64,000 nucleotides of DNA, taken from Ardenticatenaceae bacterium. GTDB lineage: Bacteria > Chloroflexota > Anaerolineae > Promineifilales > Promineifilaceae. Location of the stretch: assembly GCA_030065875.1 (NCBI GenBank), contig JASJCR010000014.1, forward strand, positions 17,341 to 81,340. The letters are read 5' to 3'. The notes under the pieces were generated by a model that was given only the letters and a program-made list of their open reading frames with translations, made no database searches and had not been told where the DNA came from. The position numbers and the translations under genes were made by a program. Below are positions 38,401-43,565 of this stretch, one piece after another; the stretch's first letter is position 1; each line of letters begins with the position of its first letter.

Positions 38401-41400
38401 GATCTCGATCCGGGCACGGTGTACACCACCACCGGCTACACCGGTTCCGGTTTGCTAAGTACTGTGGCCGTAGGCGACATCAACAACGACGGCATTGTGG
38501 AGATCGTCTCGCCCTCCAACAACGGGCAGGTATACGTCTACCGCGGCGACGGGGTCGATACCGGTGGCGGCACCCCCGAGCTGTGGCGCTTCACCGGCCA
38601 GTTTTCCGAACCGGCGCTGGGCGATCTCGACGGTGACGGACTGGCCGAAATCGTTCTGCTTGGTGAACCCGGTCTTTACGTTCTAGAAGATACCGGAGCC
38701 ACCAAGTGGTTTACCGATACCAATAAATATCGCTCCTATGACGGCAGTCCGGTCGACGGATTTGCCTGGGGCGCACCGGCCATCGGCAACGTCGACAACG
38801 ATCCGGAGCCGGAGATTGTCATTGCCACCTCCTCTTCCAGCGGCGGCGTTGGCGCCACGCTGGCCGTCTTTGATGCGGACGGCACGCTCGTATGGGAGCA
38901 GGGTGGTCTGACCCGCTTCCCCTCCGCCCCGGCCCTGGCCGATTTGGGGGGTGACGGTATCCTGGATATCATCTCGCTGGATGATGAGACGGCGACTGTG
39001 TACGACATCGCCAACAACGTTGTCCTGTGGTCCCACACCTTTACCGACACGATCACCGCCAACGCCGGAGACCAGCTCTTTGGCGCCCCGGCCGTGGCCA
39101 ATCTCGATGCCAAACAGCCGGGCGGTGACCCCGAACCAGAGGTTATCATCAACTATGAAGAGTGGATTTACGCCTTCAACCACGACGGCACCGTGCACTG
39201 GAAATACGGCACCGGTGAACCGGCCAACTATCGACCGAGTCACGTCACCGTCAGCGATGTCGACGGCGATGGTGAGCTAGAGGTAATTACCGCCCAGGCC
39301 AATAGCTCCGGATTTATCGTCTTTAATCACACCCTCTTCGTGCTCGAAGCAAACGGCACCCTTAAATGGAAAACGCTGGTGCGTGATCGATCCGCCTCCG
39401 CCTCTGGCGTGGCCACCCACGACCTCGACGGTGACGGGATATGGGAAGTGATCTGGAACGGATCACAGGACGGTCTTTTGATTTTAAACGGCCCCGACGG
39501 CGATCCGCTCTTTAACGAGCCCTTTACCGGCTCCGGCACGATCATCGATTACCCGGTCGTGGCCGATGTGGACGGTGACGATCACGCCGAAATCGTGCTC
39601 GGCGGCGTCAACGGCATCTTTGTCGTTGGACACGACGAGCGGTGGGGACCGGCCCGGCCGTTGTGGAACAGTCACGACTATCACATCACCAATATCAACA
39701 ACGACTGGAGCATCCCGGCCAACGAACCGCCGAGCTGGCAGGTGCACAACACCTACCGTACCCAGACAATTCTGACAAATCCCACGCCGATCTACCAGGT
39801 GGGTGTGACCTACACCCACGGAACCAACGGCGTGACGGTTGAGCCGCTGACCGCCTCGCGGCCGGTGTCGGTCACGCCACCGCTGGTGACCTTCGGCTAT
39901 GAACAGCCTTATTACCAGCCGGTCATTACCACCACCTTTGACAGCGCCGTGACCAATCTGCAGCCGGGTGAGGTGCGTGAGGTGAGCAGCGGGACCGAGA
40001 TTTCCTATACTCTGCCCAGCGGCAGCAATTTGGTGACCCTGCCGCCGCTATTTGTCACCGCGCCGCATATCGCCAGCCTGCAGCCGGCCAGCCAAGCGGC
40101 CGCGGCCGGTACGACGGTGACCTTTACGGTCTCAATGACCAACCCGGTGGCGATCGCGGACACGTATTCACTAACCGTGAGCGGTTTGCCGGCCGGTTGG
40201 GCAACCCTGCCGGGCACGGTCTTCCTGCCGGGTAACGGCAGCGACACGGCCGATCTGGTCATCGATGTACCGGTGAGCGCCGATCAAATCCCCTACCCGT
40301 TTGTGGTCACGGTCACCAACGGCAATGGGGCTGCCGAGCAGCTGGCTGGTGAGCTGACGGTCACCGGCGGGGTCACGCTGGTGATCACCAGCCCGGCCGA
40401 GACCATCGCTCAAATCGGCCAGGGCATTAACTACACGGTGACGGTCACCAACGACGAAATAGTCGGCCGCACGTACGATCTGTCGGTTTCCAGCGCCGCT
40501 GTTGTGAGTGGTTTGCCGCCCAGCGTGGCCCTCAACGGAGGTGAAACGATCGACCTGACGTTGGCGGCTGCTCCCACTGCGACCGGTCCGCAACCGTTCC
40601 TGGTGACGGCCACCGCCCAGGAAAATGGCACCAGCGCCTCAGATGCGGCCAGCGTGACCGGCGAAGGAAGCGCGGCAGTTGACCTAACCATTGATCCGGC
40701 CACAGCTTTTGCCGGACCGGGCTCCACGGCCGTGTTGACCCCCACGCTGACCAATCTTGGCGGCACCATCGATACCTACGATCTAACCCTTGAGTTGCCG
40801 GTTGGATGGCAGGGTGGTGTACAGGCCAACGGGGTGTGGATCATTACCCATACCCTCAAGACGGCACCGCTAAACAGCGCCGATCTGAAACTGCTGATCT
40901 CTCCGGACCCAGGCGCTGCACCAGGCACTTACCCGATTTCGATGACGGCGACCTCACAGCTCCAGCCGGCGATCAGCGTCACGGCCGGAGCCGACGTGGT
41001 GGTCCTCGATCGAGGCGTTACCGTTGAAATCCTGTCCGGCACAACGAGCAGCGCCCCCAGCGGCACCGCCAGCTGGCAGGTGCGGGTGACCAACACCGGC
41101 TCGGTGGCTGACACCTATGACCTGTCGATGAGCGGCCTGATCGCCGGAGCGGCGTCGTTTAGCGCCAACCCGGTCTCGCTGGCGGCCGGAGCCAACCAAA
41201 TTGTTACGGTCTCTGCCAGCGGCTACGGGTTTGCCCTGCCGGGCAGCTACCCGCTGTCGTTTACCGCCGTGTCGCAGGGCGACAGCCGAGTCCAGGATGA
41301 GGCGTCCACCTCGTTAACCATTACCCCGCATCTCGATGTCGAAGTGGCTATTTATCCGCCCGAGCAAACGATTACCGATACGACTTCGGCCACCTTTATG

Positions 41401-42768
41401 CTGGCAGTGACCAACACTGGCAGCACCACGGCCGAGTTTGACCTGTCGACCACCTCTCTGGAGCTGGTTGGCGCACCGGAAGCGAGCCAAACCTCGATTC
41501 CGCCGCACATGACCGCCCTGGTTGAAGTGGTGCTTGAAGCACCGGGGGTCGGGGTATTTACCTTTGACGGGCAGGCCGATACCGTCGGGGCCAATGATTC
41601 AGCTTCTGGCGAGCTGACCGTGGTGGAATCGGTCAACCTGGCCCCCACGGCCGACGCCGGTTTACCGGCCACAATCGAAGAAGGCACACCGCTTCAGTTT
41701 GCCGGGTCGGCTTCCGATCCCAATAATGATCCGTTAACCTACAGCTGGACATTTGGGGACGGCGCCGCGGCCGGTGGCTCGCTCACCCCGGTCCACGCTT
41801 ACCCGGACAACGGCACCTATACCGTGACTCTGGTAGTTTCCGACTCGCGCGGGTTGGATGACAGCGACACAACCGTCGTGACCGTCACCAATGCCGATCC
41901 GGTAGTCGATGCCGGTACTGATCAAACGGTCGCTCCGGGTGAAACGGTCGACTTCAGCGGCAGCTTTACCGATCCGGGCACGGCGGATACCCATTCGGTC
42001 AGCTGGACCTTTGGGGATGGCGGCAGCGACAGCGGCTCGCTTACCCCGCAGCACGTCTTCCAGGACGAAGGTACTTACGAAGTTACTTTAACCATCACCG
42101 ACGATGATGGCGGTGTCGGCCTGGATACGCTGGAAATCACGGTTGATGACGGGATTGAAGAAGTGTATCTGCCAATTGTCGTGCGCCCGTGTACGACCAC
42201 AACCTTCCCGGTTAACGTCATGCTGGCCCTGGACACCTCGGGCAGCATGGCCCTGGAAACGGCCGCTGGTGGGCAAACCCGCATCGATGCGGCCCTCAAT
42301 GCGGCCCAGACCTTTGTGGGGCTGCTGGATTACAGCAAAGACAAAGGCGGTATTGTGACGTTTGACAGTGCCGGTAATCTGGTCGCGCCGTTGACAACTT
42401 CACAGGGCAGCCTGGAAGCTGCGCTGGCGTCGTTACCGGTTGGTGGCGAAACGCGAATGGATCTTGGACTGCAGTTTTCGCAGGTTGAATTGGCCGGACC
42501 AAATCGCTCCCCTGGCAGCAAGGGGGTGATCATTCTTCTGACTGACGGCGTGCCCAACGGCACAACTGAGGCGGAGGTTCTAAACCAGGCCGCCCAGGCC
42601 AAAGCGGCCGGGTTAACCATCTTCACGATCGGTCTGGGAACCGGGGTAAACACCTCGCTTATGGAGCAAATCGCCTCTTCGCCGGGCAATTACTTTCCGG
42701 CTCCAAACGGCAACGAGCTTGAAGCGATTTACCGGTCGATTGCGGAGGAAATCAGCTGCGGCCCTTAA
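29434..42768 (+). CDS. Giant secreted mosaic protein (TGc-like, CARDB/NEW3, FG-GAP, PKD, VWA)
   Basis: 4444 residues. Approximate order: signal peptide (1-~38); transglutaminase-like fold (275-376; HAWVEAY and FDPT present, catalytic Cys absent from the GNATDQASLL segment); hydrophobic Gly/Ala segment (827-848); NEW3/CARDB-like domains (~1240-1485); a helical stretch (~1505-1605); four tandem ~265-residue double beta-sandwich repeats starting near 1924, 2180, 2448 and 2717; an FG-GAP propeller (~3006-3402) with DxDxDG calcium loops such as DLDGDGLAE; more NEW3 domains (~3543-4066); two PKD domains (~4067-4239); the motif VYLPIVV; and a C-terminal VWA domain (~4256-4439) with MIDAS residues LDTSGSM, a Thr in GGETRMD and LLTDG. 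GGAGGT precedes the ATG; the frame continues 39 codons further upstream without support. It is most likely a cell-surface adhesion or sensing protein. Confidence 0.9.
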   Translation: MKPYHQTRTHQSLGVILSLTLVLQMVTPIIFGQNTFAAQVNSSSASSNTAAAVDLNAATDLSQLLAASTSEPPEISSPLSISKEQSTYSAAGSMVVTYTVRNNLKPMVHPDISSATTITAQVAALTSIDFDSDPNTIYSVLITNELTNAQTSLNTADPLADSSGDFLALNLGNIPPLGTATAVMTLTTPASSGDFAVLDTGAVAYGQHQGRAISANAPQIALAPDGFDQYLVCTIDANCGDRYIIQKAAELGGDPAALFAFVQGLNFELYEGSLRGARGTLWSAAGNATDQASLLVALLRASGIPAAYRQGTLNTTNAQTVLSGMFPNNPALGGFVPAGTPTADPLNDPALIAQAQEHAWVEAYLPGSGWTAFDPTFATANAGDTFTAPVGGRIAELDDNLRHKVTLQLKAERYGAFPVGGSNIYETFPLEATFSTVELIGEPVVFAHLVESNALGGLAFSSFEHTYIPYFIVGDKEIVIEGEPMLDLLSNFPFGQDFLTAEWLILTTTDPSGNTTTYERELFDDIGYDVRTIGGVVDQLERGETARISSISSWTTLFAPSEIPAEAVDDLVQPVLENTLAANALQEQVAAIDGLPYTPEELALIQETVVQSGLAARAIQKMHLLKFTHVSDVSHDWLAESTQVAAYPASPRIFTVGWERNDIEATDMVTFDLGRNELRTIPYPGQTDLGSQLFLLTQGYTDMSIEAELVREIAVKPLTSVGEVFKTAGENNIPFTRINSRNLDFFETMLISDEAKARITTAVLDNPNLEVIVPTEMVTLDGAAEPTIGWLEIDHETGRTIDVMENGQHMVAAAYGFLTSENKDWGSLVGAFAGGVFSYGVGFAAGALQASPNSDPAAIKASAYEAASENAERAQEATDGIGDDDARELGFGLSIAMMEALLRYNDPPVPEAILNLPPAAALDQSQATANITGSSSLSGSTIAASVETAMVAQTGSATTSYDATAINNFIFDALSGDGALYQNAALLDSGPFLAEAAGSPATLSTDGSLMPVGGSQSGPAAFYSGALTPLGQGTDFDSYTLALTPGGSVTLDLKNAEVTLNGTTYTGNFELVTSSALNVSGSGATAAANFSADANLTTTNSGLMIANASGSLTVGSDTPAVANGFALGNASGSSTITPNGATDTFDFNGTADFFAVALTNPTSVTPADTATAFDADVVTNYTDSYTLTVTAPDGWTVSVDGSGGVTAAPAPGTTAGTYKILVTAQSQADPTLFAAAEHTVTVTAVDGVAIDIVSDPLLTVPWGEEATGEYTYQVNDGRLQLPGAAYTVWMTNTSSIERTFDVTVSGLPAGWAIFGAQHGIAALQLTLPAGGSAQLGLYVKPTGTSLPPIGSSYPFNVTATANDNGTVNASDSATFTVPGIPFPFVTVDPEFINTSENTVVPFDVTVTNVGNAAGSFDLVSDTFMPDWSVSGLTSPVALNPGESSTQTVTATVTTGEIGRGHSVSIGAVAPTLPYTPTSATFVYVMGPKSGPIITTARNLNNACLVDNGQMGDAAEALALAMAELEQWCAIGDCPLPLRDDVAAATSLLASSARLTSLDFTGANDLDTASSTLAAATTNVDIEAGLDDIVAAVSTLEGQVCEFAEHRLDLSLTPFNNAILGGQTADFTLELTNLGTVDTTYAVTVTLPDGDQTLNPTIPTGNTFSTVLNTTPADFGLYTVQATATAVSPDVTFDIEATKFARLNVVDRYIQLTRVFATPDFVETGTSSTTVSIEVANIANVPRSATAQTTIEGPNGALLYDQDIPVSILAGSPREYELAVVNTSGWASGLYTMTVDLVDGSDNLIPDGSNYGFLTVGEGLLASAAVSPELTAPGNVTVTTILTTEIKAVQINSLADEPPPPAAEPISQIESETASEVELAEPIPFTPVQYTEEEVPSENNDLNTAVEALDAPFDVQALTATSIGGFTRYENDDPAIVYTDTWTLQSPGQASGGSVQYAGGGGRSASLTFNGEWVAVGFLGQNDAGQVELFIDGLSQGVFDTYSNEIEPRVFIFDGLSSGSHTLLIDVPGTSNPNSQASRIRLDFIDTWDGTALNDETIETDETRFLASGSWGPRTDFPDASGGSYLYTGLANSSAWVPFTGDSFSLDMVRRPNADKVKVFVDGNFITYLDQYSPTTITETVSFDSFGPGIHLLQLTHFRGWASFDTFTQPGSAPFFTPEPVGDYHRYEESDPTISYDGVTFNTAVRQWDYIADNRASESYVARSNTAGTTISATVTGEWIHLGFVTSKSGGQAEVLIDGISQGIIDLYTVENDSASFVYDGLTNGPHTVVINVLGTNNGRANNSYVYFDFIDVWNGTNLPDETVEAQDEGRVYHSGSGSITTGGSGTTNGDYWQITSSGGNAGLWFPFTGDSVTFTTRSYNQTDEIRVFVDGQFVATLDVFSYIDSIGTFSFDGFGSGAHILQLKRYRSTLAVDAFAQPGSAPFYIPSVQTGIIRTEEDDVAVLYNGLPLTNTTTTWSRVNSQMNEASNGQVARTSEISDTVEFAFDGTWLGIGFTTDRFGGLVEIAIDGTPVQTVDLYTRYDNTASYYFDSLGAGSHTVTLTNLGTAHPNSSGTRLNLDFFDTWDGSTLADGLFEEDSGRWFLSGDLFLSNSAVASGGSYLSDGLSNESTVWFPFTGDSVSMLTYAEFSGRALDVCVDGQRLTEVSRFALNPISYTYSFDGFGPGPHVMEIRPFRASLAVDAFAQVAVSPIYTETTPTGIVRYEEDDPALVFNGSDSFTQMPQSWYFSGNSTQYSGGGHVQTSTSGNTVSLTFDGTWVGVGFMGRTNSGSAEIFIDGLSQGVITTTTATNNKAVATYFDGLSTGSHTITIEAQGSIYVDFIDVWDGTELTDGWHDADVIETNGRYWLSNNWSRSENNPYAFDDDYLVFSLVNTNPRMWFNFTGEAFSFLYTERDGTQIEVFIDGVSQGVYDLSTQGPSNTEQPATIHFSGLTDGPHVVHIDTLNTRIRLDAFEADPADLAPYTPDFEWYDLDPGTVYTTTGYTGSGLLSTVAVGDINNDGIVEIVSPSNNGQVYVYRGDGVDTGGGTPELWRFTGQFSEPALGDLDGDGLAEIVLLGEPGLYVLEDTGATKWFTDTNKYRSYDGSPVDGFAWGAPAIGNVDNDPEPEIVIATSSSSGGVGATLAVFDADGTLVWEQGGLTRFPSAPALADLGGDGILDIISLDDETATVYDIANNVVLWSHTFTDTITANAGDQLFGAPAVANLDAKQPGGDPEPEVIINYEEWIYAFNHDGTVHWKYGTGEPANYRPSHVTVSDVDGDGELEVITAQANSSGFIVFNHTLFVLEANGTLKWKTLVRDRSASASGVATHDLDGDGIWEVIWNGSQDGLLILNGPDGDPLFNEPFTGSGTIIDYPVVADVDGDDHAEIVLGGVNGIFVVGHDERWGPARPLWNSHDYHITNINNDWSIPANEPPSWQVHNTYRTQTILTNPTPIYQVGVTYTHGTNGVTVEPLTASRPVSVTPPLVTFGYEQPYYQPVITTTFDSAVTNLQPGEVREVSSGTEISYTLPSGSNLVTLPPLFVTAPHIASLQPASQAAAAGTTVTFTVSMTNPVAIADTYSLTVSGLPAGWATLPGTVFLPGNGSDTADLVIDVPVSADQIPYPFVVTVTNGNGAAEQLAGELTVTGGVTLVITSPAETIAQIGQGINYTVTVTNDEIVGRTYDLSVSSAAVVSGLPPSVALNGGETIDLTLAAAPTATGPQPFLVTATAQENGTSASDAASVTGEGSAAVDLTIDPATAFAGPGSTAVLTPTLTNLGGTIDTYDLTLELPVGWQGGVQANGVWIITHTLKTAPLNSADLKLLISPDPGAAPGTYPISMTATSQLQPAISVTAGADVVVLDRGVTVEILSGTTSSAPSGTASWQVRVTNTGSVADTYDLSMSGLIAGAASFSANPVSLAAGANQIVTVSASGYGFALPGSYPLSFTAVSQGDSRVQDEASTSLTITPHLDVEVAIYPPEQTITDTTSATFMLAVTNTGSTTAEFDLSTTSLELVGAPEASQTSIPPHMTALVEVVLEAPGVGVFTFDGQADTVGANDSASGELTVVESVNLAPTADAGLPATIEEGTPLQFAGSASDPNNDPLTYSWTFGDGAAAGGSLTPVHAYPDNGTYTVTLVVSDSRGLDDSDTTVVTVTNADPVVDAGTDQTVAPGETVDFSGSFTDPGTADTHSVSWTFGDGGSDSGSLTPQHVFQDEGTYEVTLTITDDDGGVGLDTLEITVDDGIEEVYLPIVVRPCTTTTFPVNVMLALDTSGSMALETAAGGQTRIDAALNAAQTFVGLLDYSKDKGGIVTFDSAGNLVAPLTTSQGSLEAALASLPVGGETRMDLGLQFSQVELAGPNRSPGSKGVIILLTDGVPNGTTEAEVLNQAAQAKAAGLTIFTIGLGTGVNTSLMEQIASSPGNYFPAPNGNELEAIYRSIAEEISCGP

Positions 42769-42791
42769 GACAATCAACAGCACCTCGCTTC

Positions 42792-42826
42792 TAGATTGGA
42801 CCAATCTTGGAGATTGGTCCAATCTA
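42792..42826. terminator. Strong hairpin after the giant gene
   Basis: The 16-bp perfect arms TAGATTGGACCAATCT and AGATTGGTCCAATCTA enclose TGG. The hairpin lies 23 nt after the stop codon and is the likely end of its transcript. Confidence 0.7.
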
Positions 42827-42868
42827 CGAGCCGGTAAAAATACCGTTCTCATACAGCCCAACAAGCGT

Positions 42869-42922
42869 CCCTCCCCGCGTCGGGGAGGGGTAATATGTGT
42901 AAGGGTTTGGCTAGCCAAACCC
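42869..42922. repeat. Two adjacent palindromes
   Basis: CCCTCCCCG-CGT-CGGGGAGGG (42869-42889) is followed by the perfect palindrome GGGTTTGGCTAGCCAAACCC (42903-42922). Confidence 0.6.
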
Positions 42923-43018
42923 CTACAGGCCAAGCCCCTGCACCGGTTTCACCCTGGCCCACTGTCCACAGTTTGAACGCGGCAAGGACGGTCGGTATTG
43001 TGGGATGCGCAAGCTCAT

Positions 43019-43042
43019 GTAGGGCCGCAGCATGCTGCGGCC
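43019..43042. repeat. Short REP palindrome, copy 3
   Basis: GTAGGGCCGCAGCA followed by TGCTGCGGCC, the same family as 6137-6164. Confidence 0.8.
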
Positions 43043-43121
43043 GTGGGATTGTCTTACATACCTTTCGCTCCATGTTGAATGATTGAATGTTTAACCGCCA
43101 ATTACCCTGTCGGGGAAGATG

Positions 43122-43149
43122 GATCGGCAGCAGCATGCTGCGGCCCTAC
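43122..43149. repeat. Short REP palindrome, copy 4 (degenerate left arm)
   Basis: The right arm TGCTGCGGCCCTAC is intact, while the left arm has diverged to GGCAGCAGCA. It lies 80 nt from copy 3, the only clustered pair. Confidence 0.7.
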
Positions 43150-43297
43150 CAATTGGCGATGTCGCGTAAAAACAGCCCCTGAACGGCCACGAGTCGATAA
43201 GTTTTTCAGTTAGATTGGATGCCTGTCCGCCCTTGGACCGTCACAGAGAAGGATAATTTGACGGAGCCAAATCGTATATTTTTTTGCAACAATTAAA

Positions 43298-43325
43298 TTG
43301 ACAGAGAAGGTCGCCTTGTTATAAT
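43298..43325 (+). promoter_or_regulatory. Consensus promoter of the LIV-type transporter operon
   Basis: TTGACA (43298-43303) and TATAAT (43320-43325) match the sigma-70 consensus exactly, with a 16-bp spacer. About 240 nt separate it from the binding-protein start, so the leader is long. Confidence 0.75.
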
Positions 43326-43565
43326 AACCCACCATCAAACATGAGCGAACCCGTTGACATTGCAAAAAGAGAAGGTGAGATCTGTGTTTTTGAATCCATC
43401 ATTGCCCAATGACGTGCAGATTTTCATTCTCGTCGCCAACCAACCGCCCACACATTCAACTCAATCTCAGCAACAAAAATAAACCTACTGCAGCTAGCAA
43501 TTTAGCCTGGCGCAACGGGTTTCCGGTGCAATGTTTTTCATTAATTGGATAGAAGGAGAAGAAAG

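Larger units (their letters stand above)
42769..43565. other. Intergenic region with hairpins, two REP copies and the LIV operon promoter/leader
   Basis: 797 nt without a supported gene. Palindromes lie at 42792-42826, 42869-42889 and 42903-42922, and REP copies at 43019-43042 and 43122-43149. A consensus promoter (43298) leaves a ~230-nt untranslated leader before the binding protein. I do not recognise a riboswitch in that leader. Confidence 0.6.

Noticed and set aside
42719..42976. Plus-strand open frame overlapping the 3' end of the giant gene
   Set aside because: It crosses the terminator hairpins and palindromes and has no protein features.
43326..43565. Known riboswitch in the LIV operon leader
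   Set aside because: I could not match any conserved riboswitch core in the leader.
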